Assembly: GCA_031772625.1 (NCBI GenBank)
Contig: CM062807.1
Location: forward strand, 1,149,397,007-1,149,461,006
Length of the DNA stretch: 64,000 nt
Origin: Pinus tabuliformis
Lineage: Eukaryota > Streptophyta > Pinopsida > Pinales > Pinaceae
Direction: 5' to 3'
Both the position numbers and the translations under genes were made by a program. Positions 48,172 through 58,319 of this stretch are shown piece after piece. Under the pieces are notes generated by a model. That model made no database searches and was not told where the DNA came from. It was given only the letters and a program-made list of their open reading frames with translations. How positions within the stretch are numbered: the first letter of the stretch is position 1; each line of letters begins with the position of its first letter.

Positions 48172-50400
48172 CTAAATGACTTGTAACAAAAGGATTTTAA
48201 TATATACATTTTTCAGTTCATATAGAAAATCATAATTAGGCAACATAATCTGCTTTTCTGCTCCTCTATCAACTTGTAATCTTTCAGGAAAAGGAGGTGC
48301 AGAAGTAGATACTGGTTGCTCAATGATAGGATTTGAGTTCATTGGTTCTTTCGATTTTTCATTTTCAATATTTTGGTTTTGAAGAGATGTTCCTTCAAAA
48401 AATTTATTGGGTTGTAGAGAATCTTCCTTAGAATTATCTTGTTCCTGAATAACTACAAAAGGCCTTTCCTTTTCTAATATCCTAAAAGATCTTAGTTGAA
48501 CATCTTTGAGATATAGAGGAGTGATCATATAAGTTGGAAATTGTTGTCCTTCCACCATGTAAGTATTCTGAGGATTTTTATTGTTGGGGTTTGGTAATGG
48601 TTGGGCAAGTAGCTAATTTGGTCTCTGCTGAAAGGGTAGTAAGAGTTGAGGATTTTGGTTTTGAAGTTGAGGTTGTTTGTTTTGGTGTGGAAATGGTAGT
48701 GAAAGTTGAGTGTTCTAATTTTGAATTTGTGGCTACTGATTTTGCTGTGGAATTTGTGGGGGAGGATAATTCTGATATGATGGAGGATATTGATAATATT
48801 GAGAAAATCTTCCATAAGGATTTTGTATTCCTTGAGCCCAAGGTTGAGATTTAGATTGAGGTTGAGGCCAAGGTTGCTGCTAAGAATTCCAATTTGGTGG
48901 GGGCTGAAGATACATTTGATTGTTAAATCCCTGATTTTGTGGTCCCTGCCAAGGTCTTCCAGAGACAAAGCAAAGAGATTCTACTGAATTTGGAATTGTT
49001 TCTTCTTCAAAAATAGCCTTAAGACCTAGAATTGAAGGAAAACCATTGGTCTCATGGTTTTATGAACAAATCACACAAGTCTGTATGATTTTTGCATCCA
49101 AAGGGAATTCTCTTAAAGTGTGTTTTTTTCTGCATTTGGGAAAGAAAATATATAAAGAATCAGCCTCGATTTTCTACTTGTTTTGCAACTTAAGGGTGTC
49201 TATTTTCTCACTAAGGCTCCCTAGAATATATGTTTTTAATTCATCAATCATATTCCCAATTTCTGCCCTACTCATTGATCCAGTTGCAGACTTATTCACT
49301 TTAACAAGAGAAGGATCTCTTGGACCTTTCCCAATTTTTGATTTCCCTCTTGAGAGATGAACACATAATTCTCCTATGTCACTTAATGAGAGTTGAGAGA
49401 TATCTCCCTTCCCCATCATGTTAAGGATATATATCCACTCATCTCTAATGGCTTTTAATAGAAGAGCTTTTAAGGTATCTTCATCTAAATTATCCATCTT
49501 TTCTCTTTTCAAGTTATAGTTGAATCTCTCAATTAAATCCTCCAAATTTTCATCCTCTCTTTGCACCATTTTGAACACTTCATCCTTGTGATTGTAGGCA
49601 TGCAATAATCCAAATACCTGTCCAAAAAGCCTTTCTTCATGTCATTCCATGTTTTAATGGACTGAGTGAACAACCCCATGAACCACTTCAAAGAAGCTGC
49701 TTTCAATGTTGAAGCAAACAACTTAAGTTTTTGAGAGTCTTCTAAGTAATCATAGGTTTTGCAAAAGACTTCAAACTCAAATAAAAATGTTTCAAGGTCC
49801 TCACTTTTTAACCCATGGAAATTTGGGAGGACAGAAGGTGAGGTATTTTTCATTGTGGCATTTGTTTCTTCATCAACTATACGGAATCCAAAAGAATTAT
49901 CTATTTTCCTATTTCCTCTGCCTCCTCTATTATTTCCTCTACCTCCTTCTCTACCCCCTCCTCCAAACAGTGTGAATTCTCCATCCTCTCCTTCTTCTAC
50001 CATTATAGTTTCTTCAGAGTCAGTATAAGGTTCAACCTACAAGGTTACTTTCTCTTCCTCTGGTTTCTCTATTAATGGTATGTGGGAGAGAGGTTCTACT
50101 TCTTCTTCCTCACTAGGTATTCTTAATTCTTCAACTAAAATATGCTCGCTTGTGGAGGTGAAAAAGGCTACTCGTTTTGGAGACCCAAGATTTTTCCTCT
50201 AGGACTGCTTCAGTAGATGAAGTAGGAGATTCTCTTGATTGAGTTTCTGACCTTAGAACTTCATGAGTTCTATGGCTAGGAGTATGAGCTTGAGATGGAG
50301 GTGTATCTCTTCTTATTCTTGGTGGAGTAGGTGGTGTTGTGGGAATTGAACTCTTGCCTCTAGCTATAAATCTACCCCTAGAGTCTCTTCCCCTATGCAT
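48172..50400 (-). pseudogene. Element A gag, broken
   Basis: A start at 50400 gives a basic, Pro/Thr-rich N-terminus (MHRGRDSRGRFIARGKSS). The gag core lies at 50003-49530: NFHGLKSEDLETFLFEFEVF, KLFASTLKAASLKWFMGLF, WNDMKKGFLDRYL. Helical parts follow at 49605-49174 (KMVQREDENLEDLIERFNYNL). A Pro/Gln/Asn-rich region is at 48970-48550 and a tail at 48558-48172. It matches element C gag in block order. A few breaks. Confidence 0.8.
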
Positions 50401-50449
50401 ATCAATTTTTTATTTTGAATGTAAGAGATAAGGTTACCTAATTACGCTT

Positions 50450-50466
50450 CCATGGCAATGATGCCA
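50450..50466 (-). promoter_or_regulatory. Element A primer-binding site
   Basis: TGGCATCATTGCCATGG on the minus strand, at the expected place just inside the 5' LTR and about 50 bp before the gag start. It resembles the primer-binding site of plant Athila/Tat elements and of element C. The differences look like the loss of CpG that methylated DNA undergoes. Confidence 0.65.
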
Positions 50467-50468
50467 AA

Positions 50469-52120
50469 TTTTTAGTCCATTTAGTGTCCTAAATTGCTTG
50501 CATAAATTATCAACCAAGGTTTGTAAGCTAATGAAGTGTAGTGCACTATATGTGCTTAGTTAACCCTTCTTACTTCGTTGTTTTGTATTTTTATATTTTT
50601 TTGGGGGTTTTTGTTCTTTGATTCCTAATGATGTACAATCTGAACTATGAGAAACTGAATCTAAACTTCATAAAGGTGAACCAAGAGCTTAAAACTAGTC
50701 AAAATCTAATTTAAAAGAAGGAAAAACAGAGCATCTGTCCTTTCTTGTCATTAATCCCAAGTCATGAATCTAATTCTTAAAAAGGTGAAATTGTAATGCA
50801 TGTTGAAATAAATACAGAGAATGAAATCAACTGAAGTACATCTAGTCATTCTAACCTTCAATTTTGAAAGATAATCTTCTTGAGATGAAATACAAGCAAC
50901 TTTCTGTACTTTATGATCTAGAGAACTAAATGAAAACATGCAGAAGGTAACTAATTGATTTCAACCATTGTGTGAAGTGAATGCTTAACCATTCAGTTTA
51001 GGATGACTATCAACTTGAAATGGTGATAAAAAACATTCATTAACGTAGTGTATTGACAATCTAAACTAGAAAATAAATAACAAAACATTGAGTAAACTAG
51101 TCAACAATGCATTCTCATAACTTCAACCTTACTCTGTTTAGAAACAAAATCGTTTCCTTTCATGAAATGTGTTGGAGAAACAAGACTGCACAATTGAGTT
51201 TTAACGTTATGTTATTGATCAAAACTAAAAGAAATCAACCTAAGTTAGAAATATTGGTAAAAGTAAATGATGAAATTAAAACTAAACAGAAAATGAATAG
51301 GAAGAAAACCTCCTTCAGTGCAGGGGCCCTCTGCAACTAACTGGGTTGAGCTGCTAACTAATTGAAAATGCTCTTTTAAACGATCATTCGTCAACACATG
51401 ATTTTATATTATAAATAGGAATGAAGTCCAAAAATACAAAGCTGAAATTTTGAACTTAATACATCAAATTCTTCGAACCCCTCTTGGTTCTATACAATCA
51501 GTATTTAAAAGGAAATAATCATAATTGTTTTTGAGGAAAACTAGCTACAGGTGGCTTATACATATTACAACAAGACTGTGTAAATGTCTAATCAGCTATA
51601 GGTGACTTGAAATTGAGAGAGATGTTTGCATCAGAACTGTTAACACAGGTGGCTAATCCAATTTAATGCTACAGCAGAAATGTTGGATTTATTGATTAAC
51701 GACGAAAGAGTGGACGAAGAGTCCTATTGCTTCTGGGTATCATACGTTTGACTCCACCTTTGACTACGATCTTGAGCTTGCTTCCTTATTGATCTAGGTT
51801 GAGTGACTAGGATAGAATCCATGTGGGGACGATTCCAGAGATGCCCATGTGGTTGGTTTCTTCATTTGACACCTGGAACTTGCCAGACCATGGAAGTAGA
51901 TACAAAATACATAGTTAGTTGTAGAATAGGCTACATTCTATAGCTAATTTGCAAAAATTTATTCAAATAGCAAAAACATAAAAATATAACATGTCAATCA
52001 TTTAATGCCCTCCTTAAGACAAAACCTACCAGTTATCATTGATGGGGATCTGTAATCTTATGGAAAATCAAGGGAAAGAAGTGAGAAAAGTTGTCCAGGA
52101 GAGGATAATTATGAGGTTCA
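50469..52120 (-). mobile_element. Element A 5' LTR (1652 bp)
   Basis: Full-length partner of 40258-41919, ending ATGAGGTTCA. It is flanked on the right by the E2 integrase sequence and on the left by the primer-binding site, which fixes it as the 5' LTR of a minus-strand element. Confidence 0.9.
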
Positions 52121-52736
52121 AGAGGTATGTCTCCAAACATTTGTTAACTGCTTCAGTTTGACCATCAGTTTAGGGATAATAGGAAATACTTAGTTCGATT
52201 TGGGTGGCTTGTAGCTTGAAAATTTCTTGCCAAGAGTTACTGGTGAAAGTCAAGTCACGATCAGACACAATGGAAGTGGGCATGCCATGCAGTTTGAAGA
52301 TCTGGTCCATGAAAGCTTGAGCCACCAAAGTGTGGGTAAATGGGTAGGGTAGAGCACAAAAATGAGCATATTTAGAAAGTATGTCCACAACCACCATGAT
52401 GACTAATTTGTTACCACACTTCGAGATACTAGTAATGAAACCCATAGAAACCTCCATCTATATGGAGGCAAGGATTGATAATGGTTGTAAGGTTCCTAGT
52501 AACTTGACTGTTTCTCCTTTGTGGCGTTGACACACATCACATTCATATACAAAAGTAAGAATGGTAGTTTTCATGCCCATCCAAAAGAAAGAGCGACGAG
52601 TGCGAGCATAAGTCTTCTGAAAGCTTGCATGGCCTGTTGTGGGAGATGAGTGCAACTCTACCAAAATGCGTGTTTTGGGGGTGGATGTTCGCGATATAAC
52701 TACTCAATCCTTGTAGCGAAAAATCCCATCCTTCCA
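52121..52736 (-). pseudogene. Element E2 integrase N-terminal part and core
   Basis: The zinc-binding part includes LHSSPTTGHASFQKTYARTRRSFFW and CDVCQRHKGE (52664-52540). The core has MGFITSISKCGNKLV and VVDILSKYAHF, then IVSDRDLTFTSNSW (about 52240) and the YYP...TDGQTEAVNK region reaching the element A junction. The remainder lies at 40257-39526 on the other side of element A. A few breaks. Confidence 0.8.
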
Positions 52737-53390
52737 AGGGTAGTCAACTGAGGAATTAGGATCTTCTCTCAAGTTATTAATGATTTGGGAGAGAGAGGGG
52801 TGTGAAACCATTCCTTGCAGGCTTCTTCAATCCAATATGGTATGGGAAGAGAGATTGATAGCAGGGTGCTTTCATCCTCAAATTGTCGTGATAAAGCATT
52901 CACTACTGCATTTTCATGCCCTTTCTTGTAAATTATCTCATAATCATGTCCCAACATTTTGGTCAGCCACTTATTTTGTTGTGGCGTGGATAGACATTGC
53001 TCCAAAAAAAAATTGAGGCTTTGATGGTCTGTGCAGATTTGGAAATGTCACCCCAATAAGTATGGTTGCCAGGTATCTATTGCATGTAAGATGGTCATCA
53101 TCTCTTTCTCATCTGTAGATTGTCCCATATGTTTCCCACTCAGTTGTTGGCTAGTGATAGCCAAGGGTTAACCTTCCTGCATTAAGACAACACCAATACC
53201 AGTACCTGAAGCATCACATTCAATCACAAAATATTTGGTGAAGTTGGGTAGTGCCAATACTGGAGTGGAACACATGACCTGTTTGAGAGCCATAAATGCT
53301 TGTTGTGTTGCATCAGTCCAGAGGAATGAATTTTTCTTGAGAAGGTTAGTGAGGGGTCTAGCAATGTGACCATAATTGCGGACAAATTTT
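52737..53390 (-). pseudogene. Element E2 RNase H, broken
   Basis: Contains [19 protein letters not shown]-like sequence (53340-53280) and the catalytic region. A block EQCLSTPQQNKWLTKMLGHDY follows at 53005-52940, with GHENAVVNALSRQFED at 52930-52870. This is standard for chromoviruses. Several breaks. Confidence 0.75.
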
Positions 53391-54090
53391 CAATATTAGT
53401 TGGTGAGACCCAAGAATCCCCTTAAACTCTTCAAGGTTTTTGGTTGGGGCCAATATTTCATTGCCTGTATCCTTTTGGGATCAACCCTGACACCTTGATG
53501 ACCCACAATGTGGTCCAAATACTGAACTTCTTCCACACCAAAAGATCACTTGGACAATTTGACAAATAATTTGTGATTCCAGAGTAGTTGCAAGATCAGG
53601 TCTACATGCTGAAGATGTTTTTCCCAGGTAAGGTTGTAGATGAGAATCTCATCAAAGAAAATGAAGACAAATTTTCAAAGATGTGGTTTCAATAGGTGAT
53701 TTATGAGGCTTTGAAAAGTAAATGGGGCATTAGAGAGACCAAATGGAATGACCAAGAATTCATAATGGCCGTCATGAGTTTGGAAAGTAGTCTTGGGAAT
53801 GTCTACTTCTTTCATGTGTATTTGGTGATAGCCAGAGTGAAGATCTAGCTTAGTAAAGAATTCAGCACCCTGTAGTTCATCAAGAAGATCATCAACAACC
53901 GGGATAGGGAATTTGTCTTTGATGGTGAGCTTTTTGAGGGCCTGAAAGTTTGGACACATGCGCCATTCCCCATATTTCTTGGGCACCATGACCACTGGTG
54001 ATGAATAAGGACTAATGCTAGGACGAATAACATCAGCTTCAAGGAATTCCTTGATGATTTTTTGAATTTCATTATTTTTGGCAAAAGGAT
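53391..54090 (-). pseudogene. Element E2 reverse transcriptase, broken
   Basis: Blocks: [69 protein letters not shown]. The active-site region follows near 53660, then the Y-GHIVGHQGVRVDP style block and the connection stretch near 53400-53440. Several breaks. Confidence 0.8.
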
Positions 54091-54760
54091 ATCAATATGG
54101 GTACAAATTCGGCAATTGTGCTCCTGTGACCGAAGTGATGCTATGATCAATTTCCCCTCTAGAGGGTGGAAGCTCTTTATGTTTGTCAAATACCTGTTGG
54201 TGGTGTTTTAAGACTTGTTGCATCTCATAATGAATATGAAGGGTAGTGGTTTCTATGGCTTGGATGGCATTAAACTGGGCGATAACTCCATGATGGCCCT
54301 TTTTCAACAAATTTTCCATTCAATGCGAGCTGATGATAGGAGGAGCACCTTCCTAGAGTCCACGGAGTGTATGCATGTGGTCATTCTTCTTAAAGCTCAT
54401 ATATAACTCCTGGAAATCCATTGTGATTGGGCCTATTGTGTGAAGCTATTCAACACCCAAGACAATGTCACAACCACCCATTTTAATTGCAAGCATGTGG
54501 GGCTTTAGGTGGTAGTCTCCCATCTGAAGTTTAATATCTTCATAGCAGCCTTCACATTTCATTGTCCCCCCATCAGCAATAAGGACCTGGAAATTAGAGA
54601 CCGCCCGTACAAAACAATGAAAATCTTTGGCGACTCACTGATGGATAAATTTATGAGTGCTACCACTATCAATCAATACTACTACAGGGCAATGTTTAAT
54701 AAAGCCTCTGATTTTAAGAGTTTGGGGCACAAAAATTTCCACCAAATCATGTAGTGAGAT
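54091..54760 (-). pseudogene. Element E2 protease and linker, broken
   Basis: The protease is near 54760-54480, with a region matching the chromovirus protease pattern around the active site near 54640-54660. The linker at 54319-54092 includes MQQVLKHHQQVFDKHKELPPSRGEIDHSI, the usual protease-RT connector (two shorter blocks: QVLKHHQQVFD and LPPSRGEIDHSI). Broken in a few places. Confidence 0.7.
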
Positions 54761-54796
54761 AATTATTTCCTCTGGCAGATTTGTGAGCTCATTGTC

Positions 54797-55789
54797 CTAT
54801 TGGGTTTCCTCAACTTTGTCCTTTGGTCCCCCAAGGGGTGGGACTTCCTCTAATGAGCTATGATCAATAACATCAATTTGAAAGAATTTTGGTTCCTTGC
54901 ATTCATGCCTTGGGGAGTATTTTTCATCACAGTAGTAGCACAATCCTTTTTTTCTTCTTTCAGCCATTTCTGCTGGGGACACCTTTCGAACCTTAAGTGT
55001 TTGGGTAGGGCCCTGAGCTTGGGTGGGGCATTCCTTGGCTATGAAATTTGGATGAGTAGGCTGGGAAGATAAAGAACATTCCACTTCGGTAGCCTTTATG
55101 CAAGCATCTATCCATGTAGGTGGGTGGTGCATCTGGACATGTGCTTGGATGGCTTCTTTGAGACCACGTATAAAACATTCCAAGTAGAATTCATCTCCTA
55201 GACCTTTTTTTCAGATGGCCAATATCTCAAAGGCTACAATGTAGTCATTTACTATGCCTACCTATCGGAGCTTAGTAAGACGACCCAAAAAATTAGATTC
55301 TCTATCAAAGTAGTCACAAAGGGATTTTGAGAACACCTGCCAAGTTATGTTCCCGGGATAACATTTCTGATGCCACTGCCACCATTGCCATCTCTCTTGG
55401 TCCAAGTAAGGGGCTCCCACACGTAGTTTAGTTGGATCATCGCGGATATCATTCAGAATGAAATATTGTTCCATTTGTGCTACCCATACTGGCAGATTAG
55501 AGCCATCAAATTTATACATGTGCAACTTGGGTGGTCGAGGGTGGGGATGTTGGTGATTTCCATGGAAGTGAATATGATGGCTAGATTCTCCTTCACAGTT
55601 TTCATCAATACCATGTGCCTCTGGATGCAACCTTGACATGCATGTATTGAATTGTGCAATGATTTGTGTAATTTGTTGCATCTCTTCTTGGAAAGAATCC
55701 AGCTTCTTTTCAAGGCGCTCAATCTTCTCCTTGGCCATGAGTTGCGCCCTAGTTTCCACCATACACAGATCTCGATCACTTGACGTCAC
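54797..55789 (-). pseudogene. Element E2 gag with zinc knuckle, broken
   Basis: The N-terminal coiled coil starts near 55789 (METRAQL-like start, then KIERLEKKLDSFQEEMQQI). The gag core has MYKFDGSNLPVWVAQMEQYF, LRVGAPYLDQERWQWWQWH and LCDYFDRES. The C-terminal part at 55183-54797 has FIRGLKEAIQAHVQMHHPP and the zinc knuckle GLCYYCDEKYSPRHECKE. About two or three breaks. The knuckle spacing matches that of E. Confidence 0.82.
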
Positions 55790-55938
55790 TTTGAAAATTT
55801 TGGGACCACCAGAAAATTGAAGTTGACTAATTCTCTTCGTCGTCCTGAATCTTATGGGCTAATTCTCTTGTAAGTGTCTCGAGTCCAGACTATAGCAGCC
55901 ACAAGCCTTGCTGCGCAGAGGGTCAAATCTACTTGCGA
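55790..55938 (-). other. Element E2 leader upstream of gag
   Basis: Short non-coding leader. CCCAAAATTTTC near 55795 resembles CCAAAATTTTGG at the same place in element E (about 30370). I did not find a convincing primer-binding site or the E2 5' LTR here. Confidence 0.35.
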
Positions 55939-56156
55939 AACCTCAACGGATGAATGTGAGTTGGATTTGCGGTGGCAGAACCCCAACTAGTGGATCTAAT
56001 TGGTGCAGCGATGACAGAACCCCAACTACAAGATCTTAATGGTATTGTGGCGCTAGAACCCCAACTGGTGGCTCTGATTGTGGTGGCAACGATAGAACCC
56101 CAACTGCTAGATCTGAATCGTAATGCTGCAGTAGAACCCCGACTGGTGGATCTGAT
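55939..56156. repeat. 39-bp tandem repeat, about six units, cut by element F
   Basis: The unit start GAACCCCAAC recurs at 55978, 56017, 56056, 56095 and 56134 (the last as GAACCCCGAC), exactly 39 bp apart. A more diverged unit lies at about 55939. Because 39 is a multiple of three, several frames stay open on both strands, giving 13-residue repeats. The array ends where the LTR of F begins. Confidence 0.88.
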
Positions 56157-58282
56157 TGGTGAGCACCAATATTGCAGTAATAATGTTGCAACTCCTAGGC
56201 TGCCTACTTTACTCTTATCAACCCGGTAGTTCATAACAAACTTGGAAGTGTCGGTGCTCTATGCACAAGTACTAGTTCTCACTGCAGGTTGTCACTTGGT
56301 TAGCCGGTGCAAGATCACTAGGAGCTTAAGCCAACTTCAATGGATTCCATAAGAAGCTCCATATGTGATGAAAGGAAATAAAGATTACTCTACAGATGCT
56401 ATTCTAACCACAAAAAGGGGAAAGAGTGAAATGTAAAGAAAACCTAGTAAACCGTAATTAACCAGCTAATTCTACTTTTCCAAAAGCATTATGAAAACCA
56501 TGAAAGGAATGCCATTACCTACTCAAGGAATTAAACAACATCTAACTATGCTATTTCTGGAAGTAAATAAGCAAAATACATATTTTTGGATTGTTATGTT
56601 CTTTTATGTGAATTTGACATGCATGTAATTTATTGTGTGTGAGCCTGGTAGCGAATAGGTAGTGTTGAAGGGCAGTTTTTGGACTTGAGAGGATGTAGGA
56701 TGGTGTGGATGGGTCCTAGGAGGTCTCAAGTGGCATTCTGGAGGCTTTTCCCACACTCGACCTTCAAAAGAAAGCCTACAGGAAAATCTACAGGAAGACA
56801 CAGGAAATCTACAGGAGGAAAACAGGGAAACTACAAGGGGCCTATACGAGGAGGCCGAGAGTAGTTTTCACCATTGTGAGGGTGTGAGAGTGGGTGAAAA
56901 AGGTGGATGAAGGTTGGACTGAGCTTTTAGGGTGCCTAAGGTCTACCATGAATCACCAGGAGAGAGAAAGATGATTGGGTTTTCTCAACGAGAGAGGAAG
57001 AAGTTCTATGGAAAAATGCAGGAAACTAGGGCAGAACTGAGATGAGATTTAGGAGACCTATAGGGCATGGATCAGATGGAGGGTGTGATTGCTAATAAGC
57101 TGACCTACTACTGGAAGATATCTGCTGCATAGAAACTGACAGTCAACCAAGGAAATCAAGCAACAAGTGAAATGAATGCATTTAGGAGAAATAGAGTTTT
57201 GCATAAAAACGGTCTAAACTATGATCTATGAAAGGAAATGCTGAGAAATGCTGTAGGAAAGGAAAGCATGAAAGAAGAATATTGCAAATCAGAAAGTGAG
57301 CATGATGAATAATATCTAAAGCAAATAAAATTGGACTATTAACCTACTAAAAAGCTGAAAACACTAGAAGTCCTATGAAGGAGGAAAATCTGTGTTTTTG
57401 GGGCAGCAAGAGAGTCTTTGCCTCAAATAATGGTCCCAGAGGGAGGAAGAGAGGGCAAGGCACTATTTTTAGCCTTTTGAATCTTTGTTGGTCACTTCTT
57501 AACCTACTACTACTAGAGAAAGCACAAATGGAAGCAAACTACTAAATCATCAAAAGCAACCTATTCTTAACCATAAGAGAAATACATCTAACAAAAAACT
57601 AATCTACAAACTGAAACAAAGCATACAAATACAAGTAAAGAGGAGCTTGGCTACTTGGATTGGGCCCTAACCCAAGAGCTTCAGCCCTCTGAGGTAACTC
57701 AGTGCTAGCTCAAAAAGGATTCCATCTTTATTTTCAAAACAATAGCAAGATTACATGAAACTGTCACAAAATAATAAGCTCGAAATTTGAGCAGAGTTTA
57801 CATAAGAAAAAATCTGACCCTAGTGAGGCCCTAGGCCTCTCTACTTATACAAATGAAGCTACCAATAGCTTCCTTAAAATCAGGGAGGCTTGGCTCCCAA
57901 AACTTGAGATAATCATCAGTCATCCTCCACTTGCTCGGCTGCCTTCTAGTGCATGATTCAGCTACTTGTACTCCAAGCTGAATGAAGGGGAATTTGAAGT
58001 GAGGAGTAGTAAATGAGGGGGATTCCCTCCTATAAGTCCTCTCCTATATCCACTTCGAGTTATTTCTGCCATTTTTCCACTGGATCCTTGACTTTGACCT
58101 CGAAATCCATTAATAATATGCATTAAATACATGTTAAACCACATGGCACAATAACTAACTCAACTCACTCTATAAGCATAAATAGAATCAGAAAATCATA
58201 CAGTAAACTAAGAGAATGGTTGATTTGACTAGGTTAGGAGGTAAAATGAGCCCATATAATTACCCATTTATGAGGCTCATCA
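56157..58282 (-). mobile_element. Element F 3' LTR (2126 bp)
   Basis: Starts TGGTGAGCACC and ends GAGGCTCATCA in plus orientation, and is homologous to the solo LTR at 27402-29547. The polypurine tract on its right fixes it as the 3' LTR of a minus-strand element. It contains three CTACAGG motifs at 56776-56815. Confidence 0.88.
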
Positions 58283-58297
58283 TCACCCCCCTACTGA
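58283..58297 (-). other. Element F polypurine tract
   Basis: On the minus strand the run CAGTAGGGGGGTGA ends directly at the LTR start TGATGAGCC. It is the expected plus-strand priming tract. Confidence 0.8.
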
Positions 58298-58319
58298 AGG
58301 TGTTGTTCATCCTCTCAGC

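Larger units (their letters stand above)
40258..52120 (-). mobile_element. Element A: 11.9-kb Athila/Tat-like Ty3/gypsy retrotransposon with both LTRs
   Basis: LTRs lie at 40258-41919 and 50469-52120. The internal region on the minus strand has a primer-binding site, gag, protease, RT, RNase H, integrase, an extra ORF region and a polypurine-like tract. It is inserted in the E2 integrase, with AGGTAT found at both flanks (40252-40257 and 52123-52128). Over about 660 bp compared by eye the LTRs differ at about 42 positions, roughly 6 percent. That implies a few million years at fast plant rates and well over ten million at slow conifer rates. It is the most complete element here but broken in several places. 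Confidence 0.9.
39140..56156 (-). mobile_element. Element E2: Ty3/gypsy chromovirus, split by element A
   Basis: The minus-strand gag, zinc knuckle, protease, RT, RNase H and integrase core lie at 55789-52121. The integrase C-terminal part with chromodomain, the polypurine tract and the 3' LTR lie at 40257-39140. Element A occupies 40258-52120 between them. The integrase reading LETYL on the right side of A and YLRCLTS on the left side show one gene interrupted by insertion. The 5' LTR is not recognised before element F starts at 56157. Several breaks besides the insertion. Confidence 0.85.

Noticed and set aside
48534-48854. Plus-strand Val/Glu-rich open frame
   Set aside because: It lies antisense to the low-complexity Pro/Gln/Asn part of element A gag.
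55939-56156. CRISPR-like array
   Set aside because: Units are directly adjacent with no spacers, and the context is plant retroelement DNA.
55929-56234. Open frames on both strands with 13-residue repeats
   Set aside because: They follow from the 39-bp tandem repeat, whose period is a multiple of three; no start context or protein family supports a gene.
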